NCBI GenBank assembly: GCA_016180645.1
Contig: JACPAV010000027.1
Span: forward strand, 1-57,046
Source: Nitrospirota bacterium
GTDB lineage: Bacteria > JACPQY01
DNA: 57,046 bases
Reading direction: 5' to 3'
The stretch's first letter is position 1, and each line of letters opens with the position of its first letter. Positions 26,254 to 34,659 of this stretch are shown one piece after another. The notes under the pieces are model-generated. The model ran no database searches. It was not told where the DNA came from and saw only the letters and a list, made by a program, of their open reading frames with translations. Position numbers and translations under genes: made by a program.

Positions 26254-26439
26254 GTGACGAACCATGGACTCTCCTTCGCTTGGCAAATCAAAAGATTTCT
26301 CCGCAGACAGGTCGCGCGCCTCGAAGAGATCCGCAACCAAGCCGAAGCCGACCGGATCGAACGCGAGATCAACGCTCACAATCGCCTCGCTTTCTCCGAA
26401 CGCCCCGCGACTTTGCGCTGGGCACGCGCCGGCGCGTAG
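26254..26439 (+). CDS. Possible small basic protein (61 residues)
   Basis: I do not recognise this frame. It starts with GTG behind a GAGG, uses GC-ending codons like real genes here, and encodes a charged helix-rich peptide (RRQVARLEEIRNQAEADRIE). It overlaps the 3' tail of the GIY-YIG gene on the other strand by 64 bp. A 96-residue minus-strand frame covering the same bases is the alternative. Confidence is low. Confidence 0.3.
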   Translation: MTNHGLSFAWQIKRFLRRQVARLEEIRNQAEADRIEREINAHNRLAFSERPATLRWARAGA

Positions 26440-26810
26440 CTTGCATGACGTTTCCACTCGCCGCCCCGCGAGCGTAGCTCCAAGGGTAGGGCCTGCCCCC
26501 CGGGCACCATCCTCCCCGGGCGTCGCCGACGCTTCGGCGGCCCCTGCTTGACCAACTTTTCTTTTCGCGGTCGTGGCATGGCTTTGATGGCCGCCTCCCG
26601 CACCAGCGCTTGGGACCGCGTCATGCCCTTCTCGACGTAGACCGGCGCCACCGGTCTTCTCGACCTCGCATAGGCCGAGCCCTGACCCCGGTTGTGCTGC
26701 TCGATTCTCGCCTCCACATTCTTTGCAATCCCCGTGTAAAGAGAGTCATCCGCGCACCGCGCGATGTAGACAGACCACTCACGCCGCCCCTGCCTCGATC
26801 GGGCGATCAT
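26376..26810 (-). CDS. GIY-YIG nuclease-domain protein (UPF0213-like)
   Basis: The GIY-YIG fold is seen in WSVYIARCADDSLYTGIAKNV, with Tyr-Ile and Tyr-Thr-Gly in place of the name-giving motif, followed by RIEQHNRGQGSAYAR and the catalytic Glu in QALVREAAIKAM. Family members are about 90-110 residues and may act in DNA repair. Here the domain ends near KEKLVKQG and is followed by about 55 extra residues of basic low-complexity sequence, probably read-through of repeat-like DNA. The ATG at 26810 is one option; 26843 is another. Confidence 0.8.
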   Translation of the reverse strand: MIARSRQGRREWSVYIARCADDSLYTGIAKNVEARIEQHNRGQGSAYARSRRPVAPVYVEKGMTRSQALVREAAIKAMPRPRKEKLVKQGPPKRRRRPGRMVPGGQALPLELRSRGGEWKRHASYAPARAQRKVAGRSEKARRL

Positions 26811-26887
26811 CACGCGAATCATCCGCAGGTAGTTCCGTTCCATACCGTATCTCGGTTCCAAGGAGTATTGTATCCTTTCGAGGCGTC

Positions 26888-27790
26888 ATGAGAATCGGTA
26901 TTGATCTCGGTGGGACGAAGATCGAAGCCATCGCGCTCGGGGGAGGAGGCGAGACTTTGGACCGCCGCCGCATCCCCACACCTCGAAATGACTACGCAGG
27001 CACCGTTCGCGCGGTTGTTGAACTCGTCCAAGGGATCGAATCGCAAGTGGGAGCAACCGGAACGGTGGGCGTTGGGATTCCCGGAATCGTGTCGCCGGCG
27101 ACGGGTCTCGTGAAGAATGCCAACTCCACGTGGCTGATCGGCCACCCGTTGGACCGGGATCTGTCCGACAGGCTCGATCGCCCCGTCCGACTGGAAAACG
27201 ACGCGAACTGCTTCGCCTTGTCCGAGGCGACCGACGGCGCGGGGGCGGGAGCGGCGGTGGTATTCGGTGTCATCTTGGGAACCGGGGTGGGCGGGGGAAT
27301 TGTGGTCGACGGCCGTGTGATTTCCGGTGCGAACGCGATCGCCGGGGAATGGGGCCATAATCCCCTGCCCGCACCCCGGGACGACGAGCGGCCCGGCCCG
27401 CCCTGCTACTGCGGCCGCAATGGCTGCATTGAGACGTTTCTCAGCGGTCCAGCCCTGGAGAATCAATATGCGGAGCGGTCCGGCGCTCACCTCAAGGCGG
27501 ACGAAATAGCCGCACTGGCGATGTCCGGGAACTCCGGCGCGGTTCCGGTCCTCTCCCGATATGCCGAACGCCTGAGCCGCGCCCTTGCCGGCGTGATCAA
27601 CATCGTCGACCCCCACGTCATCGTCCTGGGCGGCGGCGTTTCCAACATCGAGTCGCTTTGCGACGGCGTTCCCCGTCTTTGGGCTTCCCATGTGTTCTCC
27701 GATCACGTCAATACGAAGCTCCGGCGCGCCGTCCACGGCGACTCCAGCGGCGTGCGCGGCGCCGCCTGGCTCTGGCCCGCCTCCCGCTGA
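26888..27790 (+). CDS. ROK-family sugar kinase
   Basis: ROK kinases phosphorylate glucose, fructose or N-acetylated amino sugars. The ATP motif IGIDLGGTKIEA opens the protein. LENDANCFALSEA contains the catalytic Asp, VILGTGVGGGIVVDG is the second phosphate loop, and GEWGHNPLP plus CYCGRNGCIETFLSGPAL form the zinc-binding signature with three Cys and a His. The length of 300 residues is standard and the ATG at 26888 sits 8 bases after a GAGG. It is divergent from the GIY-YIG gene. Sequence alone does not separate fructokinase, glucokinase and NagK. Confidence 0.92.
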   Translation: MRIGIDLGGTKIEAIALGGGGETLDRRRIPTPRNDYAGTVRAVVELVQGIESQVGATGTVGVGIPGIVSPATGLVKNANSTWLIGHPLDRDLSDRLDRPVRLENDANCFALSEATDGAGAGAAVVFGVILGTGVGGGIVVDGRVISGANAIAGEWGHNPLPAPRDDERPGPPCYCGRNGCIETFLSGPALENQYAERSGAHLKADEIAALAMSGNSGAVPVLSRYAERLSRALAGVINIVDPHVIVLGGGVSNIESLCDGVPRLWASHVFSDHVNTKLRRAVHGDSSGVRGAAWLWPASR

Positions 27791-27825
27791 CATCCGGGCT
27801 GCCACCGGGGGATCGCCCGAGTCGC

Positions 27826-27878
27826 TTGACACGCGCGAATTCGAACCTTAGGATTAAACGGAATATGTATTCCGTTTA
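27826..27878 (+). promoter_or_regulatory. Promoter and operator of the TetR gene
   Basis: TTGACA (27826-27831) and TAGGAT (27849-27854) are 17 bases apart. A perfect inverted repeat with arms TAAACGGAAT and ATTCCGTTTA around ATGT follows directly at 27855-27878, over the expected transcription start. This is the position of a self-repression operator for the TetR regulator that starts at 27896. Confidence 0.75.
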
Positions 27879-27895
27879 TATCGCCGGGCGCCCTC

Positions 27896-28594
27896 ATGGG
27901 TCGTAGAACCGCCAAGCAGTTGGCCGACAGCCGGCGGAACATCGTGGCCGCCGCCGAACGCCTGTTTGCCGGAAAGGGATTTGCCCGCACACAAGTCGCT
28001 GAGATCGCGCGGGCCGCCGGCGTCGGGATCGGGGCGTTTTACCGTCAGTTCTCCGGCAAGGAAGAACTGCTGAGCCTGATCCTCAGCGGACTCTTCACCG
28101 ACATTCGCGCAAGGGTGAAGGCCATGCGGGCCGACATCGTTCAGCAAACGCCGCTCGAACAATGGAGGGTAATCCAACAAACCTTCGAAATCGTTTTCGA
28201 CGTCTTCGCCTCCCACCCCAAGGTCACCCTCACGATGCTTCGCTCAGGCTACGGGATGTCCACCAAGGTCGAACAGATGGTTTGGAAATCCCTCAACCAA
28301 CTGGCGGACGACGTGGCCGCGGATGTCGTGAAAGCGCGAGGCGCGGGTCTGCTGGAGATTTCAACGCCCAGATATGTCGGCGATGTCATCGTCGGCATGG
28401 TCCTTCATCTCTCGCACCGGATGCTGGTGGACCGGGCCTTCACGGCCGCCGAGGCTGCCCGATTCTGTACCCGCTTCACGGTGGGCGGACTCCTCGGCTT
28501 TGCCCCACCCGCCGCTTTCCAGCGAATCGCGCCCATCGTGCTCGAATTGAATGCCTGCGAGAGGCAAAGGAGGCAGAGATCTTGGCAGCCATAA
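27896..28594 (+). CDS. TetR-family transcriptional regulator
   Basis: The N-terminal helix-turn-helix is classical: ADSRRNIVAAAERLFAGKGF, then TQVAEIARAAGVGIGAFYR, then QFSGKEELL. The C-terminal ligand domain has DVFASHPKVTLTMLR. It is first of a four-gene operon of lipid-type enzymes, behind a promoter with an adjacent palindrome. The downstream MaoC, reductase and SDR genes suggest that it senses an acyl-CoA or lipid. That link is inferred from context. Confidence 0.92.
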   Translation: MGRRTAKQLADSRRNIVAAAERLFAGKGFARTQVAEIARAAGVGIGAFYRQFSGKEELLSLILSGLFTDIRARVKAMRADIVQQTPLEQWRVIQQTFEIVFDVFASHPKVTLTMLRSGYGMSTKVEQMVWKSLNQLADDVAADVVKARGAGLLEISTPRYVGDVIVGMVLHLSHRMLVDRAFTAAEAARFCTRFTVGGLLGFAPPAAFQRIAPIVLELNACERQRRQRSWQP

Positions 28595-29074
28595 CGTTCG
28601 ACTCCGTTTCCGATGGAGACCCGCTCCCAACCGTCCAGTACACCGTCAGTCAGGAGACCTTCTGGAAGTTTGCCGTCGCCTCCTTCGACTATAATCCGGT
28701 TCACTGCGACCCGCAGTGGGTCAAAACCGCCCGGCCCTTCACACTCGACACGACGGTGGGACACGGAATGATGACCGCAGCCTTTATGTCGTCCGTCCTT
28801 ACGCGCTGGATGCTCCCGAAGGTCCTCAAGATCCGAGTCGGCCTGGCCGAGTACGAAGTCGTCTTTCCCGATTGAAGTCGGTGAGACGATCCATATCAGG
28901 ATGAAACCGCACGATCGATTCATCAAGCGGGGCAAATACCACCTCCAATACAAGGTGGATTTGTACAACCAGGACAACGTCCTAAAGGTGGAAACGGTTA
29001 CCACCCTCATCCTTCCCAGGGACAGGGAGAGCATCCGGAAATTCCTCAAGGGTGAACGAGGTCTCGATGACTGA
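28582..29074 (+). pseudogene. MaoC-like (hotdog) dehydratase with one frameshift
   Basis: The first part, starting at TTG 28582 behind AGGAGG, reads as a MaoC/hydratase hotdog domain: FWKFAVASFDYNPVHCDPQW, with Asp and His of the hydratase site, then TVGHGMMTAAFMSSVL. The frame ends at TTTCCCGATTGA near 28870. If one G is ignored there the frame continues as IEVGETIHIRMKPHD to a TGA at 29072-29074, which fits the family's C-terminus. So there is a single-base frameshift in the gene or the sequence. The intact gene would overlap the next start (ATGACTGA). Confidence 0.8.
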
Positions 29075-30194
29075 TCGCTCCACCCGGCTATCGGCTGCCA
29101 ATGGAGCCCCCAGGTCGGTTCACCCCAGACCCGCGAAGGGAAATTGGCTGATTTACGGCGCCAACGGCTTCACCGGGGGAATGATCGCCCGTCGCGCCGC
29201 GAAGGAGGGACTTGCCCCCACCCTCGCAGGACGGAATTCCGTGGCGCTACAGACCCTGGCTTCCGAACTGGGCCTCGAATGGCGCGCGTTCGATCTTTCC
29301 GATTCTCAAACGATCCGGCGGGCTCTTGCGGATTGCCGTCTCGTCCTGCACTGCGCAGGGCCCTTCAACCAGACCTGCAAGCCGGTGTGCGATGCGGCGA
29401 TTCAGAGCCGATGCCACTACCTCGATATTACCGGCGAAATGTCCGTCTTTGAGTATCTGCGTACTCAATCGGACGCCGCGGCTCGCGCCGGCGTCATGCT
29501 TCTGCCGGGCGTCGGGTTCGATGTCGTCCCCACCGATTGCCTGGCCGGCCGCCTGAAGCGGGAAATGCCCGATGCGGTCCGTCTTGAATTGGCTTTTGTG
29601 GGTCCGAACAAAGCGGCCTCGGGATCCGTCAAAACGGCATTGCACCAACTACCGTACGGCTCGCAAGTCCGGGAGAATGGGCAAGTCAAGACGATCCCCC
29701 ATTTCAGCCGGAAGCGCACGATCCACGTTGCAGGCGTCGATTACATCGTCTACTCCATCCCCTGGGGGGACATCGTCACCGCGTTTCATTCAACGGCAAT
29801 CCCCAACATCATGGTCTACACCGGATTCCCGAAAGCTCAGGAACTTGCACTGAAATGGTCTCTGCCCCTTGCCAGGGTGCTCAGAAACAAGACCGCGATG
29901 AAAGTCGCGGAGTCCGTCGTGAAGTTGATCGTTCCCGCTCCGAGCGCCGACTATTTCGCGCATGCGCGCTGCCAAATCTGGGGTGAAGTGCGAAATGCGA
30001 CGGGACGCGACATCAGCGCATCGATCGAAACGCCGGACACGTATTCCCTGACGGTCTCCACCGCCGTCCTTTGCGCCAAGAGGGTTCTGGAGGGTTCAAT
30101 CAAGCCGGGATTTCAGACTCCATCCCTTGTGTTCGGCCCGGAATTCATTTTCGAAGTGGGCGGCACCGTCAAGGTGGACTACTTCGGGGAATAG
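29067..30194 (+). CDS. Saccharopine-dehydrogenase-like / trans-acting enoyl reductase family protein
   Basis: LIYGANGFTGGMIARRA is a Rossmann dinucleotide motif, followed by LAGRNSVALQTLA, VLHCAGPFNQTCKPV and LPGVGFDVVPTDCLAGRL. These are typical of the family related to saccharopine dehydrogenase, which includes trans-acting enoyl reductases of complex lipid synthesis. Lysine metabolism is unlikely given the MaoC and SDR neighbours. The ATG at 29067 overlaps the previous stop. 375 residues is the usual length. Confidence 0.82.
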   Translation: MTDRSTRLSAANGAPRSVHPRPAKGNWLIYGANGFTGGMIARRAAKEGLAPTLAGRNSVALQTLASELGLEWRAFDLSDSQTIRRALADCRLVLHCAGPFNQTCKPVCDAAIQSRCHYLDITGEMSVFEYLRTQSDAAARAGVMLLPGVGFDVVPTDCLAGRLKREMPDAVRLELAFVGPNKAASGSVKTALHQLPYGSQVRENGQVKTIPHFSRKRTIHVAGVDYIVYSIPWGDIVTAFHSTAIPNIMVYTGFPKAQELALKWSLPLARVLRNKTAMKVAESVVKLIVPAPSADYFAHARCQIWGEVRNATGRDISASIETPDTYSLTVSTAVLCAKRVLEGSIKPGFQTPSLVFGPEFIFEVGGTVKVDYFGE

Positions 30195-30198
30195 ATCG

Positions 30199-30990
30199 GT
30201 GGCCCGGCACAGTTTCAACGGCTACTTCGACGGGAAGGTGGTTCTCATCACGGGAGCCACCGGAGGTCTCGGATCGGAAGTGGTCCGGCAGCTCGTCCAA
30301 ACCCAGGCGAGAATGATTCTGTCGGACAAGGGACCTGATCCACAGTACCGGAACGCGCGAGTCCTGGCCTATTTCCCCGCCAACCTGGCCTCACGCGAGG
30401 GCTGCGAGGCGTTGGTTCAAAGCTGCCGCTCCGTCTCACCCGTCATCGACATTCTCTTCAACAACGCCGGCCTGGCATCGGTGGGATTTTTCGTAGACGT
30501 CCCCGACGATAGGTGGGAGGAACAGATCAAGGTGAATCTCATCGCACCGATGATGCTCACGAAGTTGATGCTTCCGGACATGATCGCAAGGAGATCCGGC
30601 CATGTTGTGAATATCTCGTCCGTCGGCGGGCACGTGGGGTTGCCCAAGACGGCCACCTACGCCGCGACCAAGTTCGGCTTGAGAGGATTCGGAACGGCCC
30701 TCCACGGGGAAGTCGACCCACACAACATTGTCGTCAGCAATGTTTACCCGACTTTTACCCGGACACCGATCTTGAATTCCGATCGGTTCGGCTACACCCA
30801 GTCAAAGGACATGCCTGCGTACTTGATTGACGACCCCGAAAAAGTCGTTCGTGCCATTCTCAACGGTATTTCGAGGAAAAAGGTTCACATCTTTCCGAGC
30901 GGCCGCGCCAAAGCTATTGGCCTGCTGGCCCGGATCTCTCCGAACTTCACCGCCTTTCTCACGCGGCGACTGGCCAAGCAGGTAGACTGA
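30199..30990 (+). CDS. Short-chain dehydrogenase/reductase
   Basis: This SDR has the TGATGGLG cofactor motif at about residues 18-25, NNAGLAS, the catalytic Ser in VNISSVGG, and the YAATK motif with Tyr and Lys. The C-terminal VVRAILNGISRKKVHIFPSGRAK is common in lipid-type SDRs. The GTG at 30199 lies 4 bp after the reductase stop, so the two are cotranscribed. The oxidised substrate cannot be named; a beta-hydroxyacyl or sterol-like compound would suit the operon. Confidence 0.87.
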   Translation: MARHSFNGYFDGKVVLITGATGGLGSEVVRQLVQTQARMILSDKGPDPQYRNARVLAYFPANLASREGCEALVQSCRSVSPVIDILFNNAGLASVGFFVDVPDDRWEEQIKVNLIAPMMLTKLMLPDMIARRSGHVVNISSVGGHVGLPKTATYAATKFGLRGFGTALHGEVDPHNIVVSNVYPTFTRTPILNSDRFGYTQSKDMPAYLIDDPEKVVRAILNGISRKKVHIFPSGRAKAIGLLARISPNFTAFLTRRLAKQVD

Positions 30991-31038
30991 CACCGAAAGC
31001 TGCCACCCGCGAAGGGATCGCCGCAAAAGCGGGGATTT

Positions 31039-31080
31039 GGTAGCCGCAGGCTTCAGCCTGCGTCCGAAGACGCACCCGTT
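31039..31080. repeat. Hairpin repeat (family A) between convergent genes
   Basis: GGTAGCCGC is followed by a perfect hairpin GCAGGC-TTCA-GCCTGC (31046-31061) and then GTCCGAAGACGCACCC. It lies between the SDR and the SagB-type gene and may also act as a bidirectional transcription end. Confidence 0.8.
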
Positions 31081-31089
31081 TGCCCAGGC

Positions 31090-32748
31090 TCACCCCGGAG
31101 CAGGGTACGCCGGCAGGGTGGAGAGCCTCGTGTCTTCCACCGCACCTCCCACGGTGAAGTGATAAAGCGTTTGGAACCGGCACCCCTCGACCCCGATCAA
31201 CTCGTGCAGCGAATCGTCGAAAAAGCATCCAATCCCGGTGGCCTGTACCCCCGCCGCCTCGGCCTCGAGATAGAGGACCTGACCGATCGCGCCGGCCTCC
31301 CAGTGGAGCCGCCGATAGAACCAAGCCCCCCTCTCCCGCAATGGTTTTTCAAACTCCGCCAACATGGCGACCGCGAATGCGCCATCCGACGCGATGTCCT
31401 GTCCACAGCTCACCGCGGCCGCGTCACTCCGAACGTCTCCCTCTTCTAGAAGGTAGAGCGGCATTTCCACCGGAGAGCCTGCGGCCTTCGTCCATCGGAA
31501 TCCATCGGACATGGATTCCTTCAGCACCTTGAGACGAGCGGGATCGCGGACCAGACAATAGAGGCCGGACGGCAGACCCTCCACGCGGTGCACGAAGAGA
31601 ACCAGATCGATGGCGGGTGGCCAAGGCATCATATCCCACGGCGCCCGATCCCCCATCGGGAGCACACGGTGGAGGACCAGAAAGAACTCTTCCGCCGTGA
31701 GTCTCGTGGAACCATCCATCGCAACGGCACTCCGGCGACGGCGAATCACCTCCGCCGCACTGAGATTCCGGTTCGGAGACAGGCCGGGAAGCGGGCGGCG
31801 CACCCCGGGTTTCGGTCGGCCCGCCGGATGTCGGACGGCGCATGCCGCGGTCACGCCGTCGATGACGGGCCACGGATGGTGCTCCGTGCTCAGTCGGTTT
31901 GCGCGCCCGAACCATTGAGCGGCACCGTCGTGCCGAAGAACTTCCAAGGCCGTCCCCTTCGCAACCGTCGCCGACGGCTCAGAGGTCGATATCCGCGCCA
32001 ACACGGCTGGTTCTTCTCTCTCGGCGGGATCGAACTCATCTGAACGGTCCAGTCCCAGAAGTCTGGAAAGCACCGCATCGTCGATCGAATCGTCCAGCAC
32101 CATCGACCAACCTTGCAGGGCAGCCGAGATTCGAACGGCCGCGATCGCATGACCCATGTCGTGCTGGCAGTATCGGTAGGCCCTTTCGCCGTACTTCCAC
32201 GCCTCCCTCCAATGAATCGAGGTGAGGCCGACCCAGATACTGTCTACACCCGGTCCGTTGGAAGGCAGCGGGAATTCGATCGGCCATTCGCACCGAAGCT
32301 CCAACGCGTGGACCTCCGGGGCGTAGTGATATAAGGCCGTCCGCCCGGTGGGTCCGTCAACCCGACTGGAGAGGATGTAAGCCTCTGTCGGATGAAGATT
32401 GCCGCTGGAAGGATTGACGCGGAGTGCCCAGGTGGATCCTTTGAACGATTTCCACGCCGAGAGCGCCAGGGAGAAGTAGAACAACTCGGAGATCGTTTCG
32501 AGGGTCAGTCTCTTCGGCGAAAACCGTTTTCCAGAAAAGAGGTCATCATACGCAGGCGAGCGGTTCGCGTCCGGTATGGGCAACCTGATGAGCGAACTCC
32601 CCTCATACCTCCGGAACGGGTTTGGCTGTGTGTCCCAATCCAAGTAACCCAGCGAGGCCGCGTGGCGATGGGGAAAATGCTTCGTCCGCTCGTGATAGGC
32701 GAACACCTCATCGAGCGCATCCGGGTTCGGCCTCACCGAGGTCTCCAT
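31090..32748 (-). CDS. SagB-type dehydrogenase with two nitroreductase-like halves
   Basis: The protein (552 residues from the ATG at 32748) resembles the SagB/ThcOx flavin-dependent oxidoreductase family. The first half has YHERTKHFPHRH, SLALSAWK and the FMN-site-like RVNPSSGNLHPTEAYI. The second half repeats the pattern with RRRRSAVAMDGSTRLTAEEF and LPSGLYCLV. SagB enzymes make azoles in peptide natural products, but stand-alone homologues are widespread. No YcaO, SagC or precursor peptide gene is seen nearby. It follows a secreted protein of unknown function by 17 bp. Confidence 0.82.
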   Translation of the reverse strand: METSVRPNPDALDEVFAYHERTKHFPHRHAASLGYLDWDTQPNPFRRYEGSSLIRLPIPDANRSPAYDDLFSGKRFSPKRLTLETISELFYFSLALSAWKSFKGSTWALRVNPSSGNLHPTEAYILSSRVDGPTGRTALYHYAPEVHALELRCEWPIEFPLPSNGPGVDSIWVGLTSIHWREAWKYGERAYRYCQHDMGHAIAAVRISAALQGWSMVLDDSIDDAVLSRLLGLDRSDEFDPAEREEPAVLARISTSEPSATVAKGTALEVLRHDGAAQWFGRANRLSTEHHPWPVIDGVTAACAVRHPAGRPKPGVRRPLPGLSPNRNLSAAEVIRRRRSAVAMDGSTRLTAEEFFLVLHRVLPMGDRAPWDMMPWPPAIDLVLFVHRVEGLPSGLYCLVRDPARLKVLKESMSDGFRWTKAAGSPVEMPLYLLEEGDVRSDAAAVSCGQDIASDGAFAVAMLAEFEKPLRERGAWFYRRLHWEAGAIGQVLYLEAEAAGVQATGIGCFFDDSLHELIGVEGCRFQTLYHFTVGGAVEDTRLSTLPAYPAPG

Positions 32749-32765
32749 CCGCCGGAGAAGGACTT

Positions 32766-33677
32766 CTACTCCACCTCGGAGCAGAATGGTTCTGAATCGC
32801 GGGGACGGGTGGGAAAGGAGACGCTTTCCAGTTCTTCCACCCAGATCAGTCGGCCCTCTTCGTAGCCCGCGCTCCGAATCCGCCCAGCCCCTCTCGCAAA
32901 CACCTCTTCGAATTCCGCTTCCTGGCTCGACCATCCATAGGGCTTCGACCGGCGCACAAGCGCTCCGGAAAACTCCCCTGCCCGGACTTTCACCGGCGCA
33001 GAGGCTGGCAGCACCTGGTAGCGCCACGCCACCTGCGAACCTGGCAGAAACAAGTCGGCCAGCACCGACCGATAGGCATGGGGGTAGACGCCCCCGCTGA
33101 CGGAATCCGTGAGCCAGCATCCGCTGCCGGTCCACGAGGTCGCTTCAATAGCAGACCCAGGTAGGTACGGTTCCAGACTCTGACACGTCACGGCGCGATT
33201 TCCGATCTCCATCGAATCAAAGAAGGTGAAACCCGAACGGCCGTCCACAAGATAGCTTGCGAGCGCGTCCATTCCCTCCCCACTCCGCGTTATCCAAGTT
33301 CGCACGGCCGGTCCCTCTTCCACTCTGAGTTTGGCCACCCACTCCACCGCCTGCGTGTCGGCCCTCCCGCTGAAATAGCGTCGGCGATATCGGCGTATCG
33401 TGCCGGCGGGGGCCAAGGTAAAGTCTCCGCCGAACTTTGATCGAGGGCAGTAGACACGCTGATACACCCACCTTTGGAATGCCATCTCGCAATGATCGGT
33501 AGGATCGCCTCCACGGACGTTTTCAAAACATCGCCGGACCCCCGCGAGAACTCGGTAGGCTGAGTGGCCCTCTGAGGTCGTCCCCGCGGCCCACCCGGCT
33601 CCGGCCGCAAGCAACCCGAGAATGCCCAACCCTCCGGAAAATAATCGTCCGATCACAGTTCTCCCAATGATGCCCAT
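32766..33677 (-). CDS. Secreted protein of unknown function
   Basis: I do not recognise this protein. A signal peptide (about residues 1-30, ending GAGWAAG) precedes about 270 residues without further membrane helices. Four Cys (about residues 49, 63, 77 and 165, with others later) suggest disulfides. It has beta-rich stretches such as TFFDSMEIGNRAVT and VAWRYQVLPASAPVKV. It is 17 bp upstream of the SagB-type gene and probably cotranscribed with it. A role as a partner or substrate of that pathway is only a guess. Confidence 0.6.
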   Translation of the reverse strand: MGIIGRTVIGRLFSGGLGILGLLAAGAGWAAGTTSEGHSAYRVLAGVRRCFENVRGGDPTDHCEMAFQRWVYQRVYCPRSKFGGDFTLAPAGTIRRYRRRYFSGRADTQAVEWVAKLRVEEGPAVRTWITRSGEGMDALASYLVDGRSGFTFFDSMEIGNRAVTCQSLEPYLPGSAIEATSWTGSGCWLTDSVSGGVYPHAYRSVLADLFLPGSQVAWRYQVLPASAPVKVRAGEFSGALVRRSKPYGWSSQEAEFEEVFARGAGRIRSAGYEEGRLIWVEELESVSFPTRPRDSEPFCSEVE

Positions 33678-33759
33678 CGCCGCCTCTAAGAGGCATTCTA
33701 CCGCACGGTGCCGACAATCGCACCACGCCCCGGCGAACTCTCCATGGTAGACTCCCGCG

Positions 33760-34659
33760 ATGGATCAGCCCGTATTCGACATAGCCGCATGGGGCAGGAG
33801 AGGCAAGCGCCTTCACACTCCTTGGGGGGGCGTTTTCGGGCTGGACGAAGGCCGCCGGGATCTTCCAATCCTCGCCATCCTCCACGGGTTCCCTACGTCT
33901 TCGTACGACTTCCACCGTGTGTTGCTGTCCCTGGCCGAGCGGTTTCGCGTGGTGATTCACGATCACCTTGGTTTCGGACTTTCCGACAAACCCGCCGATT
34001 TCGGCTACTCGCTCATGGAACAGGCGGACGTCGCCCTCTGTGTCTGGAGGAGTCTGGGCCTCAAGCGGGTCCATCTCCTAGCGCACGACTACGGCACGAG
34101 CGTGGCCACGGAGCTTCTCGCCAGGCGTGAAGCCGGTCTACTGCCCATCGAGATCGATTCCGTAACTCTCTGCAACGGAAGCGTGCATATCGAACTGGCC
34201 CATCTCACCTGGGCACAGAAAGCGCTCCGGAGTCCCCGCATCGGGCCGCTGTTTGCACGGCTCGGCAGCACACGGGTGTTCAGATCCCAGATGCGGCGGA
34301 TTTGGGGCGACCCCTCCAAAGTGGAAAAGGGGGACATCGATGCCATGTGGTCGCTTGTTTCGCTCAACCAGGGACGAAGACGCCTCCCCCAGATTTCACG
34401 CTATATCGATGAGCGATTCCGATTCCATCGCCGATGGATCGGCGCCTTGGAGCGGCTCAATCTCCCTGCGCACATCTTGTGGGGAAGGCGAGATCCGATC
34501 GCGGTTCCGGCCATCGCGGAAAAACTGGCTGGGGAGATCCGCGGGGCGCGCCTCACATGGCTGGAGGCGCTTGGGCACTACCCGATGCTGGAATCGCCCC
34601 CCGAGTGGTCCGCGGCAGCGCTTGAGTTCCTGCTCAGCGTGCCTGGCCGGCGAGGATGA
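33760..34659 (+). CDS. Alpha/beta-hydrolase, haloalkane-dehalogenase-like
   Basis: The fold is clear: ILHGFPTSSYDF, VIHDHLGFGLSDKP, HLLAHDYGTSVATEL, LWGRRDPIAV and EALGHYPMLESP with the catalytic His. The nucleophile position reads H-D-Y-G-T, so it is Asp, as in haloalkane dehalogenases and epoxide hydrolases rather than Ser esterases. The ATG at 33760 lies six bases after TAGACT, suggesting a leaderless mRNA. It overlaps the convergent methyltransferase by 26 bp. Confidence 0.85.
   Translation: MDQPVFDIAAWGRRGKRLHTPWGGVFGLDEGRRDLPILAILHGFPTSSYDFHRVLLSLAERFRVVIHDHLGFGLSDKPADFGYSLMEQADVALCVWRSLGLKRVHLLAHDYGTSVATELLARREAGLLPIEIDSVTLCNGSVHIELAHLTWAQKALRSPRIGPLFARLGSTRVFRSQMRRIWGDPSKVEKGDIDAMWSLVSLNQGRRRLPQISRYIDERFRFHRRWIGALERLNLPAHILWGRRDPIAVPAIAEKLAGEIRGARLTWLEALGHYPMLESPPEWSAAALEFLLSVPGRRG

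Noticed and set aside
26167-26457. A 96-residue minus-strand frame between the PI-PLC-like and GIY-YIG genes
   Set aside because: It covers the leader of the PI-PLC-like gene and the end of the GIY-YIG gene, with no recognisable motif; the opposite strand shows better codon use.
26819-27832. A 337-residue minus-strand frame opposite the ROK kinase
   Set aside because: The ROK kinase motifs on the plus strand are unambiguous; this frame has no family features.
28162-28581. Upstream part of a longer frame extending the MaoC-like gene
   Set aside because: It overlaps the secure TetR gene in another frame and has no hotdog features; a TTG with AGGAGG at 28582 is the better start.
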